The notes beneath the pieces were generated by a model, which saw only the letters and a program-made list of their open reading frames with translations, made no database searches and was not told the DNA's origin. Positions 9,717 to 19,511 of a stretch of 61,768 nt of DNA are shown piece by piece. Origin of the DNA: Caulobacter sp. UNC279MFTsu5.1 (GTDB lineage Bacteria; Pseudomonadota; Alphaproteobacteria; Caulobacterales; Caulobacteraceae). The stretch spans positions 1 to 61,768 of the forward strand of contig NZ_FORN01000036.1 in assembly GCF_900114015.1 (NCBI RefSeq). Direction: 5' to 3'. How positions within the stretch are numbered: the stretch's first letter is position 1; each line of letters opens with the position of its first letter. Both the position numbers and the translations under genes were made by a program.

Positions 9717-10094
9717 TCAGATGGGCCGGACGTCGACCGACATCACCTTCTGAACAATCTTCCAGGCGCCCTGCACCTTCAGGCACGACAGCAGGTCCGT
9801 GAAGTAGCGCGGCGGCATCTGAAGCCTCAGTTTCACCAGGGCGAGATTGTCCGAAACATCGATGGCGACGACCTCGTCCCTGCGCTCGAGTTCGAGTTTT
9901 CGCGGCGCGGTCGCATTGCGCACGCCGGCCAGCCAAGTCGCGATCGGCATCACGCTGACCTCGCCGTCATCGCCAATTCTGGTTACAGCACTGAGGGGAT
10001 GAAATATCGCCTGAAACCGCTCCGCGTCCATGTCGTACGCAGCATCGAAATAGATTTGAGCCATGGATCGTAAAGTATATTCATCGTTATTCAT
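9717..10094 (-). CDS. NTF2-like (lumazine-binding-family) protein
   Basis: A 125-residue protein of the cone-shaped NTF2/SnoaL-like fold: an N-terminal helix (AQIYFDAAYDMDAERFQAIFHP), then alternating strands, ending GAWKIVQKVMSVD, a pattern typical of putative lumazine-binding or SnoaL-like proteins. I used the ATG at 10094; a GTG four codons upstream is also possible. It diverges from a LysR-type regulator at 10261 with 166 bases between, the usual arrangement for a regulator and its target. No signal peptide, so cytoplasmic. Enzymatic role unknown. Confidence 0.78.
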   Translation of the reverse strand: MNNDEYTLRSMAQIYFDAAYDMDAERFQAIFHPLSAVTRIGDDGEVSVMPIATWLAGVRNATAPRKLELERRDEVVAIDVSDNLALVKLRLQMPPRYFTDLLSCLKVQGAWKIVQKVMSVDVRPI

Positions 10095-10260
10095 AGACTT
10101 ACCCACTGCCTGGTGTCGGAGATTGCTTCGAGAGCGAGGGCGGCGGGACCCATTCTTCCGTTCTGGAACGTTCTCTCCCAGTCGCCATGGAGATTATTCT
10201 AGATCGCGCTTATATATGAGGAAAGCGCATATAGCCGCATAGGACCCATGAGCTGGTTTC

Positions 10261-11142
10261 ATGAAGAGCGAACTGAATGATCTCGCGGCGTTCGCTGTCG
10301 TCGCCACTGAACGAAGCTTTACGAGGGCCGCGGCCCGGCTTGGGGTCACGCAGTCCGCGCTGAGTCACACGATCCGCAACCTGGAGCGTCGGCTGGAACT
10401 GCAGCTCCTTGCTCGGACGACCAAGAGCGTGGCGCCGACCTCGGCGGGCGCCGCGCTCCTGAAGAGTCTCTCGCCAGCGCTCGAACAGATCGATCGCGCG
10501 CTCAACGAGGTTCGCACCGCGCGAGATCGGCCGACCGGCCGACTTCGTCTTGCCGTCTCGAAATCCGCCGCTCTCTCGGTGCTGCTGCCCAAACTGCCCG
10601 CGTTCGCCGCCGCCTATCCCGAGGTGGTGCTTGATGTGTCCACCTGCACGGGCCAGGTCGATCTGGTCGGGGGCGGGTTCGACGCCGGCATCCAACTTGA
10701 AGAATTCATTCAGAAGGACATGATCGCCGCGCGCGTGACCCCGGAGCTGCGGCTGGCCGCCGTCGCTTCACCCGGATATTTCGCGGCACGGAGCCTCCCT
10801 CTGAACCCGCGGGACCTGAGCGCCCACAACTGCATCGGGCTCCGCCTGCCAGGAGGCCCGTACCGATGGGAGTTCGAGAAGGGCGGCGTCCCCGTGACAA
10901 TCACGGTCACCGGGCCGCTCGTCGTCGATGACACGAGCCTCGTCATCCAGGGGGCCTTGACCGGCCTGGGCATCGGACTGGCCTATGAAGATCAGGTGGC
11001 CGGCTACATCGACCAGGGCAAGCTCGTCAGGGTGCTGGAAGACTGGTCGCCATCCTTTCCCGGCTTCTTCATCTACTATCCGGGCCGTCGCCATCAATCG
11101 GCGGCGCTCTCCGCCCTGATCCGCGCCCTCCGCGTCACCTAG
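10261..11142 (+). CDS. LysR-type transcriptional regulator
   Basis: A 293-residue LysR regulator. The winged-helix N-terminus is clear (FAVVATERSFTRAAARLGVTQSALSHTIRNLE), followed by a linker helix and the two-lobe effector domain. The subfamily looks like the DNA-binding regulators beside small metabolic or redox proteins, but the ligand cannot be read from sequence. It is divergent from the NTF2-like gene, which it may control. The full start is used because the ATG at 10261 begins right at the HTH (MKSELNDLAAF). Confidence 0.93.
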   Translation: MKSELNDLAAFAVVATERSFTRAAARLGVTQSALSHTIRNLERRLELQLLARTTKSVAPTSAGAALLKSLSPALEQIDRALNEVRTARDRPTGRLRLAVSKSAALSVLLPKLPAFAAAYPEVVLDVSTCTGQVDLVGGGFDAGIQLEEFIQKDMIAARVTPELRLAAVASPGYFAARSLPLNPRDLSAHNCIGLRLPGGPYRWEFEKGGVPVTITVTGPLVVDDTSLVIQGALTGLGIGLAYEDQVAGYIDQGKLVRVLEDWSPSFPGFFIYYPGRRHQSAALSALIRALRVT

Positions 11143-11235
11143 CGCCGCTCCGGCGCAACGCCAGCCCTATCTCCAGCGTGCGTCCCTTGCGCGCCCAAGT
11201 TCGATCCTCAGCGGACACGAGCGCTGGCGCTCAGC

Positions 11236-11631
11236 TCAGCCCAGCCCCACCCCGCCCACCGGCGTCGTCTCGAACCGGTGCCCAAAGCCGGCGATGATCG
11301 GCCGGGCCCGGGCGATGGCGGCCTGCACCGCCGGCAGCTTCAGCGAGGCGGCGTGGCTGTCCTTGTCGGTCCAGACCTCGGTGATCCACAGGGCGTCGGC
11401 GTCGGTCGCGTCGGTGGCCACGACGTAGCTGAGGCAGCCGGGCATGCCTCCCGTGCTCTCCGACAGGATGGCGACCAGTTCGTCCCGCTTGCCGGGCGCG
11501 GCCTTCATCTGGCCGATCAGTCCGTACATCGCCTTGTTCTCCTTGGCCTGGGTCAGCGACGGCGCGGCGCCGGCCGCCAGGGCCAGTCCGCCCGCCAGCA
11601 GCGCGCGTCGTTTGATATCGGGTGACAGCAT
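11236..11631 (-). CDS. Exported antibiotic-biosynthesis-monooxygenase (ABM)-domain protein
   Basis: A 131-residue protein with a Tat-like leader (KRRALLAGGLALAAGAAPS) and then an ABM dimeric alpha/beta-barrel domain (MYGLIGQMKAAPGKRDELVAIL, with WITEVWTDKDSHAAS). Members of this fold include quinol monooxygenases such as YgiN and heme-degrading enzymes. The ATG overlaps the TGA of the upstream LysR gene by one base (TGATG), so the two are translationally coupled. The RR pair is not followed by a full SRRxFLK motif, so the export route is inference. Substrate unknown; a quinone or small aromatic is the family expectation. Confidence 0.83.
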   Translation of the reverse strand: MLSPDIKRRALLAGGLALAAGAAPSLTQAKENKAMYGLIGQMKAAPGKRDELVAILSESTGGMPGCLSYVVATDATDADALWITEVWTDKDSHAASLKLPAVQAAIARARPIIAGFGHRFETTPVGGVGLG

Positions 11632-12521
11632 CAGGGTTCCTCCCCCTCGCCATTGTCGGCCAGCAGGGACCGGATCGTGTCAGCATCGGGCGAAGCCAGG
11701 GCCGCGCCAAGTCCCAGCAGGTGCAGGGCGTTGAAGCACGGCGGCCGTCCCGCCGGACGCACGATCCGCACGCGGTCGCGCCAAGGGGCCGAGCGGACCA
11801 GGTCCAGCGGCGCGATGATCGCCCCCCTGCCGGCGGCGCAGCTTTCCATCGCCTCCTCGATCTCGCCGGCGTGGTCCAGCCGCCGCAGGGCGTCCGGCTG
11901 GGCGCCGAACACGGTCTCGAACCAGCGGCCGAACACGAACTCGTACTCGTCATAGGTGGCGAAGGTCGTGCGCGAGAGGCCGGTCAGGTCTTGCGAAATC
12001 GCCATGCGGGGCGAGGCGGCCAGCACCAGTTCCTCCCGGGCGATCGGGGTCGACTGCACCGGCGCGGCGACGACCGGCCGGTAGGTGACGCCCAGGTCCA
12101 CGGCGCCGGTCGCCACCGCCGACAGCACCGTCTCGTGCGCGCCGAACGTCAGCTCGATCGGCCGGTCCGCCGGCAGGCCGGCGTAGAGGCGCGGCGCCAG
12201 GCGGTAGCGCCCGAAGGCCGAGACCACGGCCAGGCGCAGCGGGCGCAGGGCCGGGTCGGCGCGGCTCAGGCGCTCGCGGGTGCGCTCCACCTCGTCCAGG
12301 GCGCGGCCGACGCTCTCGAACAGGGCCTGGCCGGCGGCGGTCAGGCGCAGGCCCCGCCCCACCCGCTCGAACAGCGGCCGGCCCATCTCGCGCTCGAAGG
12401 CCTTCAGGTCGTGGTGGACGGCCGGGGGCGACTTGCCCAGGCGCGGACTGGCGGCGGCGATGCCGCCGGCCGCCGCCACCGCATGGAACACCGCCGCCCG
12501 TCGCAGATCGACATGTCGCAT
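11631..12521 (-). CDS. LysR-type transcriptional regulator coupled to the ABM gene
   Basis: A LysR regulator of 296 residues from the ATG at 12521 (MRHVDLRRAAVFHAV); the frame is open further upstream but that part has no domain. The HTH spans about residues 4-60, including KSPPAVHHDLKAFEREMGRPLFER, and the effector domain follows. It is co-transcribed with the ABM gene (TGATG overlap) and divergent from the secreted protein at 12613. The 91 bases between hold TTCGAAAT at 12525 and 12554 and GTTCGA at 12575-12580, candidate operator half-sites. Confidence 0.9.
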   Translation of the reverse strand: MRHVDLRRAAVFHAVAAAGGIAAASPRLGKSPPAVHHDLKAFEREMGRPLFERVGRGLRLTAAGQALFESVGRALDEVERTRERLSRADPALRPLRLAVVSAFGRYRLAPRLYAGLPADRPIELTFGAHETVLSAVATGAVDLGVTYRPVVAAPVQSTPIAREELVLAASPRMAISQDLTGLSRTTFATYDEYEFVFGRWFETVFGAQPDALRRLDHAGEIEEAMESCAAGRGAIIAPLDLVRSAPWRDRVRIVRPAGRPPCFNALHLLGLGAALASPDADTIRSLLADNGEGEEP

Positions 12522-12524
12522 CGT

Positions 12525-12580
12525 TTCGAAATCCAGAACGAAGGCCGCTTCCGTTCGAAATATCGCCAGATGCCGTTCGA
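12525..12580. promoter_or_regulatory. Repeated TTCGA motifs between divergent LysR and secreted-protein genes
   Basis: TTCGAAAT occurs at 12525-12532 and 12554-12561 (29 bases apart) and GTTCGA again at 12575-12580. LysR proteins usually bind two or three half-sites over 50-60 bases in such divergent gaps. The first copy overlaps the start of the LysR coding sequence, so this is a candidate only. Confidence 0.35.
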
Positions 12581-12612
12581 CGCTAGGTCTGGCTCCACCG
12601 AAGGAGGCGCCG

Positions 12613-13359
12613 ATGACCTGGAGACACGCGACACTGGCGATCGCCCTTGCAACCACCGGTCTGGCGGGCGGCCCGGCCCGCGCCCAGACCGAACAGGCGG
12701 CCTTCCTGTTCACCTATGACGTCGATCGCGGACAGGAGGCGGCGTTCGAGGCCGGCTACGCCGCGCACCTGCAATGGCACGCCGCCCACGGCGACGCCCT
12801 GCCCTGGTTCGGCTGGTTCGTGACCAGCGGCCCGCGCACCGGCCTGTTCGTCGACGGGACCTTCGGCGTCCCGTTCGCGGCCATGGACGCTCGCCCCGAC
12901 CCGGCCGGCGACGGCGCCGACATGGAAGCCCGCGTCCTGCCCTACGCCAAGGCCCGCGCCTATTCGGCCCACGTCCTGTGGCCCGAGTTGAGCACCGTCC
13001 GCAGCCTGGAGGCCCGCCAGCCCGGCCCGGTGCTCGACGTCTACACCCTGCAGGTCTCGCCCGGCGACGTCGCCGCCTTCGAGACCGCCCTGCTGGCCTC
13101 GGTCCGGGCCGGCGGGACCGGCAAGGGCGACCTGGCCTGGACCTGGTACCGCCTGGCGGGCGGCGGCGCCCTGGGCGGCTACATGGTGCTGGTCCCGCGC
13201 CGGTCCTGGGCCGACCTCGCCCGCCGCCCGACCGACCTGGCGGGCCTGATCGCGGCCGCCCATGGCGCCGGCCCGGACCAGGCCCGGGCGGCGGCCCTGG
13301 TCCAGGGCGTCGAGGTCGAGACCTGGTCCTACAAGCCCAAGCTCAGCCGCCTGCCCTAA
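12613..13359 (+). CDS. Secreted protein with two probable ferredoxin-like (dimeric alpha/beta barrel) repeats
   Basis: Length 248 residues from an ATG preceded by AAGGAGG, a very strong ribosome site. A Sec signal peptide (about 1-24, ending ARAQ) is clear. The mature part appears to hold two halves, one starting AAFLFTYDVDRGQEAAFEAGYAAHL and one LDVYTLQVSPGDVAAFETALLAS, both with the strand-helix pattern of dimeric alpha/beta-barrel domains such as ABM or NIPSNAP. That matches the fold of the ABM protein encoded just across the divergent LysR gene, suggesting a shared pathway. No motif or family name can be assigned with confidence. Confidence 0.75.
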   Translation: MTWRHATLAIALATTGLAGGPARAQTEQAAFLFTYDVDRGQEAAFEAGYAAHLQWHAAHGDALPWFGWFVTSGPRTGLFVDGTFGVPFAAMDARPDPAGDGADMEARVLPYAKARAYSAHVLWPELSTVRSLEARQPGPVLDVYTLQVSPGDVAAFETALLASVRAGGTGKGDLAWTWYRLAGGGALGGYMVLVPRRSWADLARRPTDLAGLIAAAHGAGPDQARAAALVQGVEVETWSYKPKLSRLP

Positions 13360-13712
13360 GCCTTGCACTCGCCCTGGGTCGCGACGCTGACGCCCTGAGC
13401 GGCGGCGTTGCAGGCGCTGGGATAGGTCTTGCCGTCGCAGCCGCACACCGGGGCGTAGATCATCGTGCAGACCTGGGGGGCCTTGCGGCAGGTCCCCGCG
13501 CCGTCGGCGACCTGGCACTGGCCGGCCGGCTTCTGGCAGACCAGGCCCGAGGCGCACTGGAAGCCGGCGAAGCCGCCGCACATGCCGCCCTCGGCCACCG
13601 GGGTGCGGGCGTGCGACGCGGGCGGATTCGGCGCCGGCTGGTCGGTCCCCGGGCTGGTGCAGCCCAGCAGCACGAGCGCGGCGAGCGCGGAAAACAGGCT
13701 GCGCAGGGTCAT
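13356..13712 (-). CDS. Kazal-type protease-inhibitor lipoprotein
   Basis: A 118-residue lipoprotein: lipobox LLGC with Cys18, then a Pro-rich linker, a Cys-rich segment (MCGGFAGFQCASGLVC) and a C-terminal Kazal-like module (VCTMIYAPVCGCDGKTYPSACNAA, ending GEC). The C-x-C-D-G-x-T-Y-x-S-x-C spacing is the Kazal signature. Kazal proteins inhibit serine proteases by presenting a loop; in bacteria they are often surface-anchored and may protect against foreign or self proteases. The ATG at 13712 is chosen because it starts the signal peptide. Stop codons of this gene and the secreted protein overlap by four bases. Confidence 0.82.
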   Translation of the reverse strand: MTLRSLFSALAALVLLGCTSPGTDQPAPNPPASHARTPVAEGGMCGGFAGFQCASGLVCQKPAGQCQVADGAGTCRKAPQVCTMIYAPVCGCDGKTYPSACNAAAQGVSVATQGECKA

Positions 13713-13909
13713 GACCGGCTCCTTTTCGATCGAAGGCCCAAGATTGCCACGTCCTCGCCGCGGCGGGCAAACCCTGATCGGTTGCATGCGCCAACCTCAA
13801 GCTGTTCCGGGTTTCCGGGACGATCGCCGTGCGGGCACGCAGCCCCTTTTCAGGAGACGGCGCAGAGCCCATACGAGGCGCTCCCGCCGAATCGACGCAT
13901 GTTCCCCTA

Positions 13910-16012
<2,103 letters not shown>

Positions 16013-16019
16013 CCAAACG

Positions 16020-16050
16020 CCCGCCCGATCCTTCCGCGGGATCGGGCGGG
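16020..16050 (+). terminator. Terminator after parE
   Basis: CCGCCCGATCC and GGATCGGGCGG form an 11-base stem just past the parE stop. The T run after it is short (TCATTTTC), so it is a moderate terminator. Confidence 0.65.
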
Positions 16051-16332
16051 TCATTTTCGGGCGTTTTGGCGCGACCTATAAAAGAATCTGACATTTCAGT
16101 TTGGCGGCGCTCAACCGTCGCTAAACCCCCAAATGAATTCGACTTTTCGCGTTTCGAAAATCGAAATCGCTCGATTTTTGACCGATTTGTCGACCTTTTT
16201 CGCTTTTCGCGGACGCTTTTTAGGCAGATGCAAGGTCCTGAACTCGATTTCGCGTCGAACCGCTTGCGGATCCGGCGCGACGTCTAGCCGAGCGACGCCC
16301 CGAGACGTCGCCGAAACCAGGGAAGTCGTTCC

Positions 16333-16659
16333 ATGAAGACCCTCCTCGCCTCGACCGCCGCGCTCCTCCTGCTCGCCGGCGCCCCGCTGGCCGTCGCCGC
16401 GCCGGCCGATATGCAAACCGTCAGCATTCCGGTCTCCAAGGCCAAGCTGAACCTCGACAATCCGCGGGACGCCCGGGTGCTGATGCGCCGCATCGATAAC
16501 GCCGCGCTGGAAGCCTGCGGCGCCGACACCCACAGCTTCGTGGAGGTCAAGCGCGCCGTGGCCGCCTCGGCCTGCCACCGCGACGCCGTCGCCGGCGCCA
16601 GGTCCCAGCTGAACAACAACCAGGCCTCGCTGACCGTCACCGGCGTCCGCGGCCGCTAG
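16333..16659 (+). CDS. UrcA-family exported protein
   Basis: A 108-residue protein with a signal peptide (about 1-22, ending AVAAPA) and the UrcA-family pattern: a short beta strand (QTVSIPVSKAKLNLDNPRDARVLMRRID), then two conserved cysteines (LEACG and SACH) likely to form a disulfide. UrcA-family proteins are small periplasmic proteins, common in Caulobacterales and Sphingomonadales, of unknown function. The 270 bases upstream are AT-rich for this genome and should contain its promoter. It is single and flanked by terminators or repeats. Confidence 0.85.
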   Translation: MKTLLASTAALLLLAGAPLAVAAPADMQTVSIPVSKAKLNLDNPRDARVLMRRIDNAALEACGADTHSFVEVKRAVAASACHRDAVAGARSQLNNNQASLTVTGVRGR

Positions 16660-16760
16660 AGCATTTTCGAGCGAATTGGACACCGGTTCGCGTGAAGAAA
16701 ATGCGTTAAAGCAAAGATCTGGAGCGTCGACCTGATGCAATCAGGTGGGCGCTCCTGGCT
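16660..16760. repeat. Intergenic repeat element with an inverted-repeat core
   Basis: Directly after the UrcA-family gene lies TAGAGCATTTTCGAGCGAA, then TGGACACCGGTTCGCGTGAAG and AATGCGTTAAAGC, ending in a stem GGAGCG...CGCTCC with a nested ACCTGAT...ATCAGGT. I recall near-identical elements scattered in many alphaproteobacterial genomes, often just after stop codons. The hairpin can serve as a terminator for the UrcA-family gene. Confidence 0.6.
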
Positions 16761-17089
16761 TCTATTCTCTCCCGCTCGAAGGAGAGGTCGGCGAAGCGCC
16801 CGGGGTCCCGCCTCGGGCGTTTTGCGTTTCGGGTCTTCGTCGGCGCGCGGCCATTTCGCCGCACCGCAGCATTCTTTCCCCAGGCCCCTTGCTTTCCGGA
16901 CGGTTTTGGCCTCCTTAGGCGGCCCATCGGACCGAGTTTCACCGCGCCCTCATCGGCATCCCGGCGAAAAAGGTCTATTCTCTGAAGATATTGACCAAGA
17001 ACACGGTCCATTTGGGGGTCGTATTTGGTCGTGGTGCGGACCGCGCGCGTTTGTGTGTGCGCCGTTCGCTTGAACCGAACTGGACCCGT
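16761..17089. other. Upstream region of the DEAD-box helicase gene
   Basis: About 330 bases without a credible gene. The long leader before the helicase ATG is a common feature of cold-inducible helicases, but I see no clear stem-loop, riboswitch or promoter motif to report. Confidence 0.35.
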
Positions 17090-19381
17090 ATGCCCTTCCC
17101 CGCCTCCCACCCCGCTCTTGAGCGGGCTCTTGCCGCTCAAGGTTATCTCGAGCCCACCCCCGTCCAGGCCGCCGTGCTGGAAGCCGACGCCAACGGCCGC
17201 GACCTGCTGGTCAGCGCCCAGACCGGCTCGGGCAAGACCGTCGCCTTCGGCCTGGCCGCCGCGCCCACCCTGCTGGGCGACGCCGACCGGTTCGAGAAGG
17301 CCGGCGCCCCGATGTGCCTGGTCATCGCCCCGACCCGCGAACTGGCCATCCAGGTCAATCGCGAGCTGACCTGGCTCTACGCCGAGGCCGGCGCCGTGGT
17401 CGTCAACTGCGTGGGCGGCATGGACGCCCGCCGCGAGCAGCGGGCCCTGAACTTCGGCGCCCACATCGTGGTCGGCACGCCCGGCCGCCTGCGCGACCAC
17501 ATCGAGCGCGGCCACCTGGACCTGTCGGAGCTGAAGGTCGCCGTCCTAGACGAGGCCGACGAGATGCTCGACATGGGCTTCCGCGAGGACCTGGAGTTCA
17601 TCCTCGACGCCGCGCCCAAGGAACGCCGCACCCTGCTGTTCTCGGCCACCCTGGCGCGCGAAATCATCGCCCTGGCCCGCAACTACCAGGACGACGCCCT
17701 GCGGATCGACACGATCGGCCGCAACGAACCCCACCGCGATATCGAATACCGCGCCGTGCGCGTGGCCCCCAACGAGGTCGAACACGCGGTGGTCAACCTG
17801 CTGCGCTATTTCGAAAGCCCCGGCGCCCTGGTGTTCGCCAACACCCGCGAAAGCGTCCGCGCCCTGCACAGCAAGCTGCGCGAGCGCGGCTTCGCCGTGG
17901 TCGGCCTGTCGGGCGAGCTGAGCCAGCGCGAACGGGCTGACGCCCTGCAGGCCCTGCGCGACGGCCACGCCCGCGTCTGTGTCGCCACCGACGTCGCCGC
18001 CCGCGGCCTGGACCTGCCCGACCTGGGCCTGGTCATCCACGCCGAGCTGCCGGTCAACAAGGCCACCCTGCTGCACCGTTCGGGCCGCACCGGCCGGGCC
18101 GGCAAGAAGGGCGTCAGCGCCCTGGTCGTGCCCTACACTCGCCGCCGCAAGGCCGAGCAGTTGCTGATGGCCGCCGGCGTCGAAGGCCAGTGGGGCGGCG
18201 CTCCGACCGCCGACGAGATTCGGGTCAAGGACACCGAGCGCCTGCTGGACGATCCGATCTTCGCCGAGGCCTCGAACGAGGACGACGCCGGCCTGGTCGC
18301 GGCCATGCTGGAGAAGCGCACGCCGGAAGAACTGGCCGCCGCCCTGATCCGCGCCCGCCGCGCCAAGCTGCCGGCCCCGGAAGAGATCTACGACGACCCG
18401 CGCCATGGCGCCGATCCGGGCCCGCGCGTCCGGGGCGAACGCTCCAACGATCGGGGCGACCGCTTCGCCGACCGCGACTTCGCGCCCCGGGGCGACTTCG
18501 GGGATCGCCCGGAACGCGAACCGCGCGCCGACATGACCAACTCGGCCTGGTTCCGCCTCAACACCGGCCGCCGCAACAACGCCGACCCCAAATGGCTGAT
18601 CCCGCTGATCTGCCGCCTGGGCCACATCACCAAGAAGGACATCGGCTCGATCCGGATCTTCGACTACGACACCAAGTTCGAGATCTCGGCCGAGGCGGAA
18701 GTGAAGTTCGGGGCCGCCGTCCAGGCCACCGTGCGCGACGACGTGACCATCACCCCGACCACGGCCCCGGCCGCCCGGGACGCCGGTCCGCGCAAGGAGT
18801 ACGCCCCGCGTCCGCCGCGTGACGACAGCGACGCGCCGCGCCGCGAGTACGCCCCGCGTCCGCCGCGCGACAACGATCGCGGTCCGCGCGCCAACGCCCC
18901 GGGCTCGCGCGACCATACGCCTCGTCCGTCCGCGTTCGGCGCCGACGGCGTGAGCAACGCCAAGCCCTATGACCGCGGCCAGGAGCCCAAGCGCGACTAC
19001 AAGCCGCGCGCCAATGACCATCAAAGAGGGGACGAAGCGCCCAAGCGCGACTTCAAACCCCGCGCGGAAGGTCCCAAGCGCGAGTTCAAGCCGCGCGACG
19101 AAGCGCCCCGCGCCCATGCCGAAGCCGCTCCGCGTCGCGCCCCGCGCACCGATCGCGAGAGCGTGCCCTACGATCCGGCCGCCACGCCCGAAAAGCCGTT
19201 CCGCAAGCCCCGCGCCGACGCGGGCGCGGCCCCGGCCAAGCCGTTCAAGGGTCCCAAGCCGTTCAAGGCCCCAAAGACCTTCAAGAGCGGGGGCGACTTC
19301 GGCGGCAAGCCGGCGTTCGGCGGTCCCAAGCCCGCCTTCGGCAAGAAGCCGGGCGGCAAGGCGCCGTTCAAGAAGAAGTAG
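17090..19381 (+). CDS. DEAD-box ATP-dependent RNA helicase with DbpA-like RNA-binding domain and long basic tail
   Basis: A 763-residue helicase from the ATG at 17090 (MPFPASHPALERALA). The core has the Q motif (TPVQ), AQTGSGKT (about 43-50), PTRELAIQV, GTPGRLRDH, DEAD (about 153), SAT and HRSGRTGRAG (about 330). Residues about 482-547 match the DbpA-type RNA-binding domain found in CsdA/DeaD helicases. The last 215 residues are a low-complexity tail with repeats (EYAPRPPRD twice; KRDYKPRA, KRDFKPRA, KREFKPRD) and end in Gly/Lys/Phe-rich sequence. Such proteins unwind RNA during ribosome assembly and mRNA decay, notably in the cold. Confidence 0.94.
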   Translation: MPFPASHPALERALAAQGYLEPTPVQAAVLEADANGRDLLVSAQTGSGKTVAFGLAAAPTLLGDADRFEKAGAPMCLVIAPTRELAIQVNRELTWLYAEAGAVVVNCVGGMDARREQRALNFGAHIVVGTPGRLRDHIERGHLDLSELKVAVLDEADEMLDMGFREDLEFILDAAPKERRTLLFSATLAREIIALARNYQDDALRIDTIGRNEPHRDIEYRAVRVAPNEVEHAVVNLLRYFESPGALVFANTRESVRALHSKLRERGFAVVGLSGELSQRERADALQALRDGHARVCVATDVAARGLDLPDLGLVIHAELPVNKATLLHRSGRTGRAGKKGVSALVVPYTRRRKAEQLLMAAGVEGQWGGAPTADEIRVKDTERLLDDPIFAEASNEDDAGLVAAMLEKRTPEELAAALIRARRAKLPAPEEIYDDPRHGADPGPRVRGERSNDRGDRFADRDFAPRGDFGDRPEREPRADMTNSAWFRLNTGRRNNADPKWLIPLICRLGHITKKDIGSIRIFDYDTKFEISAEAEVKFGAAVQATVRDDVTITPTTAPAARDAGPRKEYAPRPPRDDSDAPRREYAPRPPRDNDRGPRANAPGSRDHTPRPSAFGADGVSNAKPYDRGQEPKRDYKPRANDHQRGDEAPKRDFKPRAEGPKREFKPRDEAPRAHAEAAPRRAPRTDRESVPYDPAATPEKPFRKPRADAGAAPAKPFKGPKPFKAPKTFKSGGDFGGKPAFGGPKPAFGKKPGGKAPFKKK

Positions 19382-19390
19382 TTTGAGGCG

Positions 19391-19503
19391 GAGGGGGTGA
19401 AGACCCCCTCAGTCGCTTCGCGACAGCTCCCCCAGAGGGGGAGCATCTGCACAGCGTAGATCCTCCCCCTCTGGGGGAGGTGGCCCGAAGGGCCGGAGGG
19501 GGC
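19391..19503. repeat. Intergenic inverted repeat rich in G/C tracts
   Basis: Two self-complementary blocks, GCTCCCCCAGAGGGGGAGC and CCTCCCCCTCTGGGGGAGG, are flanked by TCGCTTCGCGA and GGCCCGAAGGGCC. The element fills the convergent gap between the helicase and flavoprotein genes and probably stops transcription from both sides. A related element is at 61288-61430. Confidence 0.65.
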
Positions 19504-19511
19504 GGCGCGGC

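Noticed and set aside
16810..17089. Riboswitch or RNA thermometer in the long helicase leader
   Set aside because: No conserved riboswitch core or convincing structure could be made out by reading.
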